DNA from: Casimicrobiaceae bacterium
Lineage (GTDB): Bacteria; Pseudomonadota; Gammaproteobacteria; Burkholderiales; Casimicrobiaceae
Reading direction: 5' to 3'
Length of the DNA stretch: 64,000 nucleotides
Assembly: GCA_025056355.1 (NCBI GenBank)
Contig: JANWWI010000001.1
Location: 1-64,000 of the forward strand
This document shows positions 8,589-18,567 of this stretch, in pieces. Position 1 is the stretch's first letter, and every line of letters begins with the position of its first letter. Both the position numbers and the translations under genes were made by a program. The notes below the pieces were generated by a model that worked only from the letters and a program-made list of their open reading frames with translations, was not told the origin of the DNA and ran no database searches.

Positions 8589-10673
8589 TTAGTTGGCTTG
8601 CGTGTTGAGCGTGTCGCCCTTCAAGTTCGGGTAGCGCACGTGCTCGACCAAGTCCTGAACTTCTTGCTTCGGTGCCGGCGTGAGCAGGCTCACGATGATG
8701 ATGATCGCAAAACCGAGCGGCACGCCGAAGATACCGGCCGAGATCGGCTGGATGTCCCACCACATGTAGTCAGACACTGGCCCCGTGACGCCGAACACCG
8801 AACGCAGCCAGGGCTGGGTCGTGGCCATGTAATAGAAGGTCACGACCGTCCCGGCGATCATACCGAGGATTGCCGCGATGCCGGTCGTGCGCTTCCAGAA
8901 GATCCCTAGCACGAGGGCCGGGAAGAAGCCCGCCGCCGCAAGCGAGAACGCCGCCGAGACGAGGAACAGGATGTCGGCGACCTTGAGCGATGCCACGTAG
9001 GCGGCGAGAATCGCCACAATCAACAGAAGCATCTTCGAAACGGTCACCCGTGTGGAGGTCGAGGCGTTCGGGTTGATCATCTTGTAGTAGAGATCGTGCG
9101 ACAGGGCGTTCGCAATCGTGAGCAGGAGCCCGTCGGCCGTCGAGAGTGCCGCAGCCAAGCCACCCGCCGCCACCATGCCGGAAATCACATAGGGCAGACC
9201 AGCGATCTCGGGCGTCGCTAGGACAACGATGTCGCCGCCAATCGTAATTTCGGCCAGCTGCAAGATACCGTCCTTGTTGACATCGGTGACGGACAGCAGG
9301 GTTGGATCGACGCGATTCCATTGCGCAACCCAGGCCGGTAGCTTGGCAAACTCCGTGCCCACGACCAGGGTGTAGATGTCGTACTTGACCAGTACCGCGA
9401 GCGCCGGTGCGGTCCAGTAGAGCAGCAGGATGAAGAACAATGTCCAAAACACGCTCTTGCGCGCTTCTTTCACGCTCGGGGTGGTGTAGTAGCGCATCAA
9501 GATGTGCGGCAGTGCCGCCGTGCCGACCATGAGGCAGAACACGAGCGCAAGGAAGTTGCGTCGCGCGATCTCGCGCGCTTTTTCATCCTTCGCCGGGAAG
9601 GCTTCTGCGTGTCGTAGAGGCGGGTTGGCGCGTGGCTTGACCGCCGCGTCCTTCTTCCAGGCTGCTTCGGCCGCCTTGGCGTCCTTCGGGAAGGTATCGA
9701 CCGCCTTTTGCGCGGCAGCGATCACCTCGGGGGCTGCATTGTTGGCCTTGGCGTCTTCGAGCGCCTTGAGCACGGCGGCCTTTTCGGTCTCGTAAGAACC
9801 GGGAAGACCCTTGAGCTTCGCCTCGGCAGCGGCGGCGCGGTCCGCATAGATCTTGCGGACTTCGAGTTCCTTAGGATCCTTGAGTAGTTGCTCCTCGCGC
9901 GCTTCGACCTTCTGCAGGACGCTGCCGTAGACGAGTTGCGGGATCGGAATGCCGGTGTGTTTGACCGAGAGCCAAATCACCGGAATCATGTACGCAATGA
10001 TCAGGATGATGTACTGAGCAACCTGCGTCCAAGTGACCGCGCGCATGCCGCCCAAGAACGAGCAGACGAGAATGCCTGCAAGCCCGAGAAACACTCCGTA
10101 CTGGAAGTCGATTCCCGTCAAGCGCGTCGTGATGAGCCCGACACCGTAGATCTGCGCCACCACATAGACGAAAGAAACCAGGATCGCGATCAAGATCCCC
10201 ACGAAGCGGGCAGCGTTACCCCCATAGCGGGCCCCGAGGAAGTCCGGGATCGTGAACTGGCCGAATTTGCGCAGGAATGGCGCAAGAAAGAGCGCGACGA
10301 GCACGTAGCCGCCCGTCCAGCCCATGATGAACGCAAGCCCGCCGTAGCCGGTGAGGTAGAGCGTTCCGGCCATGCCGATGAAGCTGGCTGCCGACATCCA
10401 GTCGGCCGCTGTGGCCATGCCGTTGAACACGGCCGGCACGCGCCGCCCGGCAACGTAATACTCCGCAGTCTCGGAGGTGCGGCTCATGATGCCGATACCG
10501 GCGTAGAGCAGCACGGTAGCCAACAAGAAGATGTAGCCGATCCAGGCCTTGGGTAGACCAAGCTGCTCGAGGATGGCCAGCGCGACGATGAAGATCAGGA
10601 AGCCGCCCGTATACCAGCCATAGACCTTACGCAGCTGGGCCCGGAAAGCTTTTTGCGATGCGGCAGCAAACAT
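8589..10673 (-). CDS. Sodium:solute symporter large subunit (VC_2705-like)
   Basis: An inner-membrane SSS-family transporter, probably for acetate or a related short carboxylate, driven by Na+. 694 residues with about 13 hydrophobic segments. Conserved parts include SRTSETAEYYVAGRRVP (about 65-80), ATAADWMSAASFIG and the late ALSTADGLLLTIANALSHDLYY. Two oddities are visible. Residues about 252-368 form a long charged Ala/Lys/Glu-rich insertion between membrane segments. Residues 464-475 (DVNKDGILQLAE) match a canonical EF-hand calcium loop. The partner small subunit is just upstream with a 1-nt overlap. Proximity to acs suggests an acetate role, but the substrate is not proven. Confidence 0.85.
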   Translation of the reverse strand: MFAAASQKAFRAQLRKVYGWYTGGFLIFIVALAILEQLGLPKAWIGYIFLLATVLLYAGIGIMSRTSETAEYYVAGRRVPAVFNGMATAADWMSAASFIGMAGTLYLTGYGGLAFIMGWTGGYVLVALFLAPFLRKFGQFTIPDFLGARYGGNAARFVGILIAILVSFVYVVAQIYGVGLITTRLTGIDFQYGVFLGLAGILVCSFLGGMRAVTWTQVAQYIILIIAYMIPVIWLSVKHTGIPIPQLVYGSVLQKVEAREEQLLKDPKELEVRKIYADRAAAAEAKLKGLPGSYETEKAAVLKALEDAKANNAAPEVIAAAQKAVDTFPKDAKAAEAAWKKDAAVKPRANPPLRHAEAFPAKDEKAREIARRNFLALVFCLMVGTAALPHILMRYYTTPSVKEARKSVFWTLFFILLLYWTAPALAVLVKYDIYTLVVGTEFAKLPAWVAQWNRVDPTLLSVTDVNKDGILQLAEITIGGDIVVLATPEIAGLPYVISGMVAAGGLAAALSTADGLLLTIANALSHDLYYKMINPNASTSTRVTVSKMLLLIVAILAAYVASLKVADILFLVSAAFSLAAAGFFPALVLGIFWKRTTGIAAILGMIAGTVVTFYYMATTQPWLRSVFGVTGPVSDYMWWDIQPISAGIFGVPLGFAIIIIVSLLTPAPKQEVQDLVEHVRYPNLKGDTLNTQAN

Positions 10674-10939
10674 TACTCTTCCTCCCCTTCGGCAACGCCG
10701 TACTCTTCATCGAGTGCATTCATGCGGCTCTGATAGACCCAAATCAGGATCAAATAGACGATTAACGCGCCTTGCGCGCCCATCCACCACGCAAACGGCC
10801 ATCCGAAGAACCGGAAGCTCAGGTCACGCGCGAAGTACGCGACGACGAACGTGACCACGAACCAGATGGCCAAGAGCACCAGCGTGAGTCGGAGCTTGCG
10901 CGACCAGTACTCACGGTGCCGTTCGGTGATTTGTTGCAT
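10673..10939 (-). CDS. DUF4212 sodium:solute symporter small subunit
   Basis: 88 residues with two membrane helices (about 17-37 and 50-70), a basic N-terminus (RHREYWSRKLRL) and an acidic tail. This is the small subunit that accompanies VC_2705-type symporters and is presumed to help assembly or stability. Its TAA overlaps the large subunit's ATG by one base (TAATG), so the two are translationally coupled. Before its ATG the minus strand carries GGAGG. A direct repeat of AAAGGATTC lies upstream, around 11070-11092, in an otherwise unremarkable 291-bp leader. Confidence 0.85.
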   Translation of the reverse strand: MQQITERHREYWSRKLRLTLVLLAIWFVVTFVVAYFARDLSFRFFGWPFAWWMGAQGALIVYLILIWVYQSRMNALDEEYGVAEGEEE

Positions 10940-11230
10940 CGATAGTCCTCCTTCGAAGAAACCCGGTTCGCGCGCCCGATGCAGGCATTTTTAGGATTGT
11001 TTCCTGCGAGGGACGCACTGACGCTAAAGATAATCCAGAACCTGGCATGCGCAAAGCACACTTGAACAAACGAAAGGATTCGTAAAGGATTCTTGTGCGC
11101 TCGTCAGCGCCTTGTAAGCGCGATGCGTCAGCGCGATGTAAGTTTCCTGTGCGTGCGCCCACTGCCGTGCGAAGTACTCGCGGCGTGCTGCGAGCATGTT
11201 TTTGTGGGCGTCAGCGACCGGTCAGTCACT

Positions 11231-11821
11231 TCAGCGTTGCCACCAACGCTCGACCCCGACGCGAATGCCCGTCTCGTCTTCAAGGCGGGCGGCATTGCGC
11301 GGATCGAACTCGCTGAGCTGGCGAATCGCTCGCGCGGCGCGTTCCCGGTCGCCGAGGCGCGCGTACACCCGTGCCAGTTCCATGTGCCCGAAGGGCGAGA
11401 GGGGCTGCAGTTTGATGTTCTCGCGCAGGGGTTCGATGGCTTGATCGAGGCGTCCGAGGCGGATCAAGCTCATGGCAAGTCCAAACCAAGCGCGGTCTTG
11501 CTTCGGGTTGAGTTCGAGCGAGCGTCGAAACGCGGCGATAGCTTCTTCGTGCGCCGCGTTTTCCTGACGCAGAAAACCGAGGTTGAACCAGTGATCCGAA
11601 TTGGCCGGGTCAAGCTCAACCGCCCGCTCAAAGCCGGCCAATGCATCCTGACGTCGGCCGAGCTCGTGCAACACGAACGCCAGCCGCGCGTGGGTGAGCG
11701 CGTCGTCGGGACGAAGGGCGATCACACGGCGATAGTGCTCAACCGCTGTGGTGCGGCGGTTGAACACAAGTGCCCAGGTCGCAATTTGCGTGTAGTACCA
11801 GACCAGAAGTCGTTCGAGCAC
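11231..11821 (-). CDS. Tetratricopeptide repeat protein
   Basis: 196 residues with at least four TPR units from about residue 25 to 165. Examples are AVEHYRRVIALRPDDALTHA, ALAGFERAVELDPANSDHW and AIAAFRRSLELNPKQDRAW. The first 20 residues are hydrophobic (YYTQIATWALVF) and may anchor the protein at the membrane. It starts at a GTG three bases after the stop of the upstream YggT-like gene, so the two are coupled. It is a protein-interaction scaffold, and no specific partner can be named. Confidence 0.75.
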   Translation of the reverse strand: MLERLLVWYYTQIATWALVFNRRTTAVEHYRRVIALRPDDALTHARLAFVLHELGRRQDALAGFERAVELDPANSDHWFNLGFLRQENAAHEEAIAAFRRSLELNPKQDRAWFGLAMSLIRLGRLDQAIEPLRENIKLQPLSPFGHMELARVYARLGDRERAARAIRQLSEFDPRNAARLEDETGIRVGVERWWQR

Positions 11822-11824
11822 GCG

Positions 11825-12124
11825 CTAGCCTCCGGCGCACAAGGGCACGTGCGGAAATTTCAAGCACAGGCGCGCGAAAAACAGCACAACGTAGAGCCAG
11901 AAGCACAGCGAAAAGGCGACGAAGGGGATGAAGCGGTCTTCGATCGCCGCGGGGGTGATCCGGCGCACCAGCGTGGTGAACGGAGAAGCGAGAAAGCGAA
12001 ACAGCCGATAGATCGGATTGCGTTCGCGCGCCGGCCAGTTGAAGATGCCCACAACGAACTGCGCGATGTAGAAGATGCCAACCAACATCACGAGGTTGTG
12101 GGCAATGGCAAGCAGGGTCTCCAT
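11825..12124 (-). CDS. Small YggT-like membrane protein
   Basis: 99 residues from the ATG at 12124, with an N-terminal hydrophobic helix (LLAIAHNLVMLVGIFYIAQFVVGIF) and a C-terminal helix, separated by RNPIYRLFRFLASPFTTLVRR. The RLFRFLASP..LVRRI arrangement resembles YggT-family proteins, which lack a firm function. It is coupled to the following TPR gene. The similarity is by eye and weak. Confidence 0.6.
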   Translation of the reverse strand: METLLAIAHNLVMLVGIFYIAQFVVGIFNWPARERNPIYRLFRFLASPFTTLVRRITPAAIEDRFIPFVAFSLCFWLYVVLFFARLCLKFPHVPLCAGG

Positions 12125-12247
12125 GGGGTGGGGCAAAAAAAGCCGCTTGTGGCTGAGCGCGCCGGCCTCGGGCGCTCAGAGATTGTAGGAATGCTGGACA
12201 GGGCGCTTCGGATTTGCGAGGCGGCTTCAGCGCGCGCGGTGCCCTTG

Positions 12248-12281
12248 ACCCGGCCGCGCCGGGTTTCTGAGGCGGCCGGGT
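12248..12281. repeat. Strong hairpin downstream of acs
   Basis: A perfect 10-bp stem ACCCGGCCGC/GCGGCCGGGT with a 14-nt loop, about 70 bp past the acs stop. There is no T-run on the minus strand, so it is not a classic terminator. It could stabilise the acs 3' end or assist Rho-dependent termination. Confidence 0.5.
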
Positions 12282-12350
12282 GTTGCGTTTTGGATCGAGG
12301 GGGCACGCGCGCGACAGCGCAAAGGCCCACCGCGCTCACGCTCGAGCTGC

Positions 12351-14333
12351 TCAGAGGCTTTGCTTGAGCTGCTCGAGGATGGCCGGATTCTCAAGCGTCG
12401 AGACGTCTTGCTTGATCTCCTCGCCGCGAGCGATCGCACGCAAGAGCCGGCGCATGATTTTCCCCGAGCGCGTCTTGGGCAGATTGTCGCCAAAGCGGAT
12501 GTCTTTCGGCTTGGCGATGGGGCCGATTTCCTTGGCTACCCAGTCGCGCAATTCCTTCGCGATGGCAGCGGCCTTTTCCGGATCGGTCGGGCGCTGCCCT
12601 TTGAGCACGACGAAGGCCACGATCGCCTCGCCCGTGACCGGGTCCGGACGCCCAACCACGGCGGCCTCGGCCACAAGGGCGCTGTGGGCGACCAGCGCCG
12701 ATTCAATCTCCATTGTGCCCAAGCGGTGCCCGGAGACATTGAGCACATCATCGATGCGACCGGTGATGCGAAAGTAGCCGCGCTCGGGGTCGCGCACCGC
12801 CCCGTCCCCGGCGAGGTAGTAGCCCTTGAGCTCGGCCGGGAAGTAGGTTTTCTTGAAACGTTCGGGGTCGCCCCAAATCGTTCGCAGCATCGAGGGCCAG
12901 GGCTTTTTGATCACCAGCAGGCCTCCCGAACCGTGGGGTACATCGGCACCGGTTTCATCAACGATTGCGGCCTCGATACCGGGCAGGGGCAGGGTGCATG
13001 AGCCCGGCACGAGCGGCGTGACCCCAGGCAGCGGGGTGATCATGTGACCGCCGGTTTCGGTCTGCCAGAAGGTATCGACGATCGGGCAGCGCTCTCGACC
13101 CACGTTTTTGTAGTACCACATCCAGGCCTCGGGGTTGATTGGCTCACCCACCGAGCCAAGCAGCCGCAGGCTGGAGAGGTCATACTTGCTCGGCGCATGT
13201 TCGGGCGAGGTCTCGGCAGCCTTGATGAGCGAGCGAATCGCCGTCGGTGCGGTGTAGAAGATCGTGACCCGATGTCGCGCGATCATTTCCCAGAAGCGCC
13301 CGGGGTTCGGCCACGTCGGCACGCCTTCGAAGACGACCTCGGTGGCGCCGGTGGCCAGCGGCCCGTAGCAGACATAGGTGTGGCCGGTCACCCAGCCCAC
13401 ATCGGCTGTGCACCAAAACACATCGCTTGGCTTGATGTCGAAGGTCCAGCGCATCGTGAGCATGGCGTGCAGAAGATAGCCGCCGGTTGAATGCTGCACC
13501 CCCTTGGGCTTTCCGGTTGAGCCGGAGGTGTAGAGGATGAAAAGCGGGTGTTCGGCATCGACCCAAACCGGCGGGCAATCCTCCGACTGACCGCCTTCGA
13601 CCTGGGCCCAGTCGATGTCTTTCGGGCCGTAGGCGACGTTGCCGCCGGTGCGCTTGTAGACGATCACATGGCGCACCGCCTCGCAGCCGCCCATGGAGAA
13701 GGCCTCATCCACTGCGGGCTTGAGCGGCAGGGCTTTGCCGCCCCGCAGCTGCTCATCGGCGCAGATCACAAGCACTGCCCCGGCATCGACGATGCGCTCT
13801 TGCAAGCTCTTGGCTGAAAAGCCCCCAAAGACCACCGAGTGGGTGATTCCCAGCCGCGCGCAGGCCTGCATCGCGACAATGGCCTCGATCGACATCGGCA
13901 GATAAATGATGGCGCGGTCGCCCTTTTGGTAGCCGAGCGCCTTGAGACCGTTGGCAAAGCGGCACACCCGGCGGTAGAGCTCGCGGTAGGTGATCGTGGT
14001 GACCTTGCCGTCGTCGGCTTCGAAGATGATGGCGGTCTTGTGTTCAACCGGCGTGCCGAGATGGCGGTCGAGGCAGTTGTAGGAGGCGTTCAACTCCCCG
14101 TCTTCAAACCACTTGTAGAAGGGCGGGTTCGAGTCGTTGAGCGTCTTGGTAAAGGGTTTGGACCAGATCAGCGTCTCTCGCGCGAGATCCGCCCAAAACC
14201 CGGCATGGTCTGCAGCGGCCTTCGCCCGCATCGCTTCCACGTCGGCCGGCTTCACATTGGCCTGCGCCGTGAAGGCGGCCGGTGGCGGAAAGACCCGGTT
14301 TTCAACGAGGATAGACTCGATGGCGGCAGACAT
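12351..14333 (-). CDS. acs: Acetyl-CoA synthetase
   Basis: Activates acetate to acetyl-CoA through acetyl-AMP. 660 residues, the normal size. The ACS N-terminal motif ([20 protein letters not shown]) is followed by the AMP-binding signature [38 protein letters not shown], and the C-terminal [14 protein letters not shown] with the Lys that is acetylated in regulated family members. The ATG at 14333 has AAAGGAG nine bases upstream. It follows the symporter cluster on the same strand and would supply acetyl-CoA for central metabolism or PHA synthesis. Confidence 0.97.
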   Translation of the reverse strand: MSAAIESILVENRVFPPPAAFTAQANVKPADVEAMRAKAAADHAGFWADLARETLIWSKPFTKTLNDSNPPFYKWFEDGELNASYNCLDRHLGTPVEHKTAIIFEADDGKVTTITYRELYRRVCRFANGLKALGYQKGDRAIIYLPMSIEAIVAMQACARLGITHSVVFGGFSAKSLQERIVDAGAVLVICADEQLRGGKALPLKPAVDEAFSMGGCEAVRHVIVYKRTGGNVAYGPKDIDWAQVEGGQSEDCPPVWVDAEHPLFILYTSGSTGKPKGVQHSTGGYLLHAMLTMRWTFDIKPSDVFWCTADVGWVTGHTYVCYGPLATGATEVVFEGVPTWPNPGRFWEMIARHRVTIFYTAPTAIRSLIKAAETSPEHAPSKYDLSSLRLLGSVGEPINPEAWMWYYKNVGRERCPIVDTFWQTETGGHMITPLPGVTPLVPGSCTLPLPGIEAAIVDETGADVPHGSGGLLVIKKPWPSMLRTIWGDPERFKKTYFPAELKGYYLAGDGAVRDPERGYFRITGRIDDVLNVSGHRLGTMEIESALVAHSALVAEAAVVGRPDPVTGEAIVAFVVLKGQRPTDPEKAAAIAKELRDWVAKEIGPIAKPKDIRFGDNLPKTRSGKIMRRLLRAIARGEEIKQDVSTLENPAILEQLKQSL

Positions 14334-14597
14334 GGTGGGTTCGCTCCTTTATTTGTTGATGGGCCGGCGCGGGCGGGCTTGGCCCTGTGGTTGGGGTGCG
14401 CCGCTCGGGCCGAGCGGTTACCTCAAAATGTAGCGACTGAGCCTAGCGCTCGCTCATGACGCCGGGCTTACGCGCACGCCGTGCGCACCGCCGCGGCAGC
14501 CGGAGCGAGGCTCGGATATAACGTCAAATTTCACCCCGACCGGCAAAGGCCGGCAAGTTTTGGTTCGTTTTAGCTCGTCAGTAGGTGGGAGCGCCCG

Positions 14598-15254
14598 GTG
14601 CTTGCCGGGCATGTGGCGTCAGCGATGGCAGCAGATCGTAGCGACTCGACCCGGGAGCCCCAGGCGCGCCTGCGGCCGCTTCCCTTTTTCATTTTCGGCA
14701 GCCGTTGGTTGCAACTGCCCCTCTATGTGGGGCTGATTGTTGCGCAGTGCGTCTACGTCTTTCATTTCTGGGTGGAACTCCTCCACTTGGTGGAGGCCGC
14801 CTTCGGCTCTCAGAGCGCGCTTCAGACCCTCGTGACCAGCATCGGCTACAAGGCCGAAACCGCCTTGAGCGGGCTCAACGAGACCGTGATCATGCTGGTG
14901 GTACTTGCGCTCATCGATGTGGTGATGATTTCGAACCTGCTCATCATGGTGATCGTGGGCGGCTACGAGACCTTCGTCTCACGCATGCATTTGGAGAATC
15001 ACCCGGATCAGCCGGAGTGGCTCTCCCATGTCAATGCCACGGTCCTCAAGGTGAAACTGGCCACGGCCATCATCGGAATCTCATCGATCCACCTGCTCAA
15101 AACCTTCATCAACGCGGCCAACTACAGCGAAAAGGTGTTGCTCTGGCAGACGGTCATTCATGTGGTCTTTTTGCTCTCGGCGATGGCCATTGCCGCCACC
15201 GACCGGCTCATGAACGTCAGCCCCGCCGCCGAGCGTCGAGCTGCCGCACACTGA
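14598..15254 (+). CDS. UPF0114/YqhA-family membrane protein
   Basis: 218 residues with four hydrophobic helices. The family pattern is clear: SRWLQLPLYVGLIVAQCVYVF, VMISNLLIMVIVGGYETFVS, ATAIIGISSIHLLKTFINA and WQTVIHVVFLLSAMAIAATD. No molecular function is established for the family. The GTG at 14598 has a GGGAG 6 nt upstream. An ATG at 14625 is the alternative start. It lies 21 bp upstream of the fumarase gene and is probably cotranscribed with it. Confidence 0.85.
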   Translation: MLAGHVASAMAADRSDSTREPQARLRPLPFFIFGSRWLQLPLYVGLIVAQCVYVFHFWVELLHLVEAAFGSQSALQTLVTSIGYKAETALSGLNETVIMLVVLALIDVVMISNLLIMVIVGGYETFVSRMHLENHPDQPEWLSHVNATVLKVKLATAIIGISSIHLLKTFINAANYSEKVLLWQTVIHVVFLLSAMAIAATDRLMNVSPAAERRAAAH

Positions 15255-15275
15255 GGCGTTCGCCCAGGAGCCCAC

Positions 15276-16802
15276 ATGAGCACACGCATCCTTGCGACCG
15301 ATCTGATCGAATCGATCGCCGCGGCCTTGCAGTTCATCAGCTACTACCACCCGGAGGACTACATCCGGCATCTCGCGCAGGCCTATGAACGCGAACAATC
15401 GCCCGCGGCCAAGGATGCCATCGCGCAAATCCTGACCAATTCCCGCCTGTGCGCCCTGGGCCGTCGGCCGATTTGCCAGGACACCGGCATCGTCAATGTG
15501 TTCATGAAAATCGGCATGGAGGTTCGCTTCGAGGGCTTTACCGGAGGGCTCGCCGAGGCGGTCGATGAGGGTGTGCGCCGCGCCTACCACCATCCGGATA
15601 ACAAACTGCGCGCCTCGATCGTGGCCGATCCGCTCTTCGAGCGCAAAAACACCCGTGATAACACGCCAGCGGTGCTCCATGTGGAGCTTGTCCCGGGCAA
15701 TACGGTGGAGGTCACCGTGGCGGCCAAAGGCGGCGGAAGCGAAAACAAGTCGAAGTTCGTCATGATGAACCCCAGCGACTCTCTCGTCGATTGGGTGCTT
15801 GAAACCGTGCCCAAAATGGGTGCGGGATGGTGCCCGCCCGGGATGCTCGGGATCGGCGTCGGCGGCACCGCGGAAAAAGCGATGTTGCTTGCCAAGCAAG
15901 CGCTCATGGAGCCGATCGATATGTCCGATCTGCTCGCCCGAGGCCCCAGGAACAAAGTCGAGGAGCTTCGCATCGAGCTCTACCACAAAGTCAATGCCCT
16001 GGGCATTGGGGCCCAGGGGCTCGGGGGGCTGACCACCGTGCTCGATGTCAAGATCGCGATGGCGCCGACCCACGCGGCCTCGAAGCCGGTGGCGATGATC
16101 CCAAACTGTGCGGCCACGCGGCATGCGCACTTCGTGCTCGATGGCTCGGGCCCGGCTTACTGCGAGCCGCCGTCGCTCGAGCTGTGGCCGAAGATCGAGT
16201 GGGTGCCTGACATCGAGCGCAGCGAGCGGGTCGATCTGGATCGACTCACCCGCGAGCAAGTGGCCCGCTGGAAGCCCGGTCAGACCCTGCTTCTTACGGG
16301 CAAGCTGCTCACCGGGCGTGACGCCGCGCACAAGCGCATCGAAGAGATGCTTTCGCGCGGAGAGCCGCTGCCGGTCGATTTCCGCAACCGGGTGATCTAT
16401 TACGTGGGGCCGGTCGATCCGGTGCGAGACGAGGTCGTGGGGCCCGCGGGTCCCACCACCGCCACGCGCATGGACAAGTTCACCGAGATGATGCTTGCGC
16501 AGACCGGCCTGATTGCGATGATCGGCAAGGCCGAACGCGGCCCGGCGGCGATCGAGGCGATCCGCAAACACCGCGCGGCTTATCTGATCGCCGTGGGGGG
16601 GGCGGCTTATCTGGTATCGAAGGCGATCAAGGCCGCGCGCGTTGTGGCGTTCGAAGATCTCGGCATGGAGGCGATCTACGAATTCGAGGTGCGCGACATG
16701 CCGGTGACGGTTGCCGTGGATGCTCAGGGTCGCAGCGTTCACGAAATGGGACCCGCCGAGTGGCGAAACCGCCTCGCGGGCATTCCCGTCGTGACCCGCT
16801 GA
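15276..16802 (+). CDS. fumA: Class I fumarate hydratase
   Basis: An oxygen-sensitive 4Fe-4S fumarase interconverting fumarate and malate in the TCA cycle. 508 residues. The N-terminal alpha domain has GRRPICQDTGIVNVF with one cluster cysteine, then KGGGSENKSKF and the GIGVGGTAEKAM block. A further cysteine is at IPNCAATRHAHF. The C-terminal beta domain has GRDAAHKR and GPTTATRMDKF. CAGGAG lies 5 nt before the ATG. The stop TGA overlaps the next gene's ATG by one base. Confidence 0.95.
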   Translation: MSTRILATDLIESIAAALQFISYYHPEDYIRHLAQAYEREQSPAAKDAIAQILTNSRLCALGRRPICQDTGIVNVFMKIGMEVRFEGFTGGLAEAVDEGVRRAYHHPDNKLRASIVADPLFERKNTRDNTPAVLHVELVPGNTVEVTVAAKGGGSENKSKFVMMNPSDSLVDWVLETVPKMGAGWCPPGMLGIGVGGTAEKAMLLAKQALMEPIDMSDLLARGPRNKVEELRIELYHKVNALGIGAQGLGGLTTVLDVKIAMAPTHAASKPVAMIPNCAATRHAHFVLDGSGPAYCEPPSLELWPKIEWVPDIERSERVDLDRLTREQVARWKPGQTLLLTGKLLTGRDAAHKRIEEMLSRGEPLPVDFRNRVIYYVGPVDPVRDEVVGPAGPTTATRMDKFTEMMLAQTGLIAMIGKAERGPAAIEAIRKHRAAYLIAVGGAAYLVSKAIKAARVVAFEDLGMEAIYEFEVRDMPVTVAVDAQGRSVHEMGPAEWRNRLAGIPVVTR

Positions 16803-18484
16803 TGGCCTCCTCGCGCATGTGGGCGACCTTTTCCTTTGAGATGGCGCTCTTGTCGGGCGCATTGTTGTTGACGCTGCTCGTGCTGTTCGTCGTTTGGGCG
16901 CGTCTGCGCGCGCTCGGCAAAACGGTGCAGGCCGCCAGTGTGGCACTCGCGGCGGTCGGACGCGGCGATCTGGAAGTCGAGTTGCCAGCGCATGGCAAGG
17001 GCGTGGCCGCAGAACTTGGGCGGTCGTTCAACGATGCCGTCCAGCGTCTTCACGAAACGCACAAACAACTGGCGGCGTACCAGCGCACGCTCGAAGAGCG
17101 TGTCAAAGAGCGAACTCGCGAACTCAATGAGGCAACCGCGCGAGCCGTTCAGATGGCGCAGACGGATCCGCTTACGCATCTGCCTAATCGCCTGCTGTTT
17201 TCGCGCGCGCTCGAAGAGGCGCTCAGAAAGGCGGCCAGTCGAGTCGGGAAGCTGGCGGTGCTGTTTGTCGATCTGGACCACTTCAAAGTGTTCAACGACA
17301 CGTATGGTCACGAGCGCGGCGATCGGCTTCTACGGACGGTGGCAACACGCCTGGTCGAATCGGTACGAAGCGATGACATGGTGGCCCGCTTGGGAGGGGA
17401 TGAATTCGTCATCCTCCTGCGTCATCTCGAAGGGCCAGGCGCCGAAGCGATGGCCGAGCGTATCGCGGCCAAAGTGCTCGCGGCGATTCGAGAGCCAATT
17501 GATTTGGGCATGCCGCCCTTCGAGGCGCAGGCATCGATTGGTCTGGCCGTCTATCCCCGCGACGGGCGCACTGCCGCGGAACTGCTCAGAAACGCCGACG
17601 CCGCGATGTATGCCGCGAAGCAGTCTGGACGTGGGCGCATCGAGACGTATTCCTCCGATCTAGCCCAGCGGCAGGCCGAGCGTGCCAAGCGCGAAGCGGC
17701 GATCCGAGAAGGACTTGATCGCTCCGAGTTCTTTCTGGTTTTTCAGCCGCAGTTGGACTGCGTCACGGGCTTGCCGTCGGGTGTTGAGGCGCTCTTGCGC
17801 TGGAATCAGCTCGGTCGCGGCGTGGTGCCCCCGAGCGAGTTCATCGCCACCGCCGAAGCCATCGGGTTGATTGGGGCGCTCGGTCAGCGTGCGCTCGAGC
17901 TCGCGTGCGCGCAAGTGCGTGAGTGGCAGCGATGCGATCTCTACGCGCGGATCGCGGTGAATGTATCGGTCAAGCAGATGGAAGATCCCGACTGGTTCGA
18001 CAGTGTGCAAAGCACGATCGAAGAGTTCGGTGTCTCGCCGCGCTACATCGATCTCGAAATCACGGAGTCGACTCTCGTGGGCAACCCGCAACGCGTCATC
18101 GATGTGCTCAATCGGCTCAGTCGGCTCGGTGTCACATTGACGCTCGACGATTTCGGGACGGGCTATTCGAGCCTGTCCTACCTGGCGCAATTGCCGTTCA
18201 ATACCGTCAAGATCGACCGATCCTTTACCGGTGCCCTGGATCGGCGCGAGCAGCGCAGCGTGGCTCAGGCCATTGTGGCGCTCGCGCATTCGCTCGGGAT
18301 GCGCGTGATTGCCGAGGGCGTGGAAACGCCGCAACAGATGGCCATCGTGCGCGAGCTGGGGGTCGAGGAGATGCAGGGTTTCTACCTGGCGCAACCGATG
18401 CCTGCCGAGCAGATCCCTCAGTGGTGGCAACAGCAGATGGCCAACGCCCGTGTTTTGCTTGAAGCGCGCGGTCTGGCCCCCTAG
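16802..18484 (+). CDS. Membrane GGDEF-EAL cyclic-di-GMP protein
   Basis: 560 residues. One N-terminal transmembrane helix (about 7-35) is followed by a HAMP-like stretch and a coiled coil (about 95-120). The GGDEF domain has an intact active site (RLGGDEFVIL) and an RSDD inhibitory I-site five residues before it. The EAL domain has EALLRW, NVSVKQME, EITEST, DDFGTGYSSLSYL, KIDRSF and EGVET, so the phosphodiesterase residues are present. It could make and degrade c-di-GMP. Its ATG overlaps the fumarase stop (TGATG), an unusual coupling to a metabolic enzyme. Confidence 0.92.
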   Translation: MASSRMWATFSFEMALLSGALLLTLLVLFVVWARLRALGKTVQAASVALAAVGRGDLEVELPAHGKGVAAELGRSFNDAVQRLHETHKQLAAYQRTLEERVKERTRELNEATARAVQMAQTDPLTHLPNRLLFSRALEEALRKAASRVGKLAVLFVDLDHFKVFNDTYGHERGDRLLRTVATRLVESVRSDDMVARLGGDEFVILLRHLEGPGAEAMAERIAAKVLAAIREPIDLGMPPFEAQASIGLAVYPRDGRTAAELLRNADAAMYAAKQSGRGRIETYSSDLAQRQAERAKREAAIREGLDRSEFFLVFQPQLDCVTGLPSGVEALLRWNQLGRGVVPPSEFIATAEAIGLIGALGQRALELACAQVREWQRCDLYARIAVNVSVKQMEDPDWFDSVQSTIEEFGVSPRYIDLEITESTLVGNPQRVIDVLNRLSRLGVTLTLDDFGTGYSSLSYLAQLPFNTVKIDRSFTGALDRREQRSVAQAIVALAHSLGMRVIAEGVETPQQMAIVRELGVEEMQGFYLAQPMPAEQIPQWWQQQMANARVLLEARGLAP

Positions 18485-18567
18485 GCGCATTGCGTCGCGC
18501 GTTATTCTCTTGGGCTGAATATCGCCTCTCGCGCCAGAGGGGTCTCTTGGGGTTGCCTTGTTAGGTC

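Noticed and set aside
11093-12367. A 424-codon plus-strand frame opposite the TPR and YggT-like genes
   Set aside because: The TPR repeats lie on the minus strand; the plus frame has no recognisable features.
15081-16946. A 621-codon open frame antisense to fumarase
   Set aside because: It mirrors fumA, has no domain and is a by-product of high GC codon usage.
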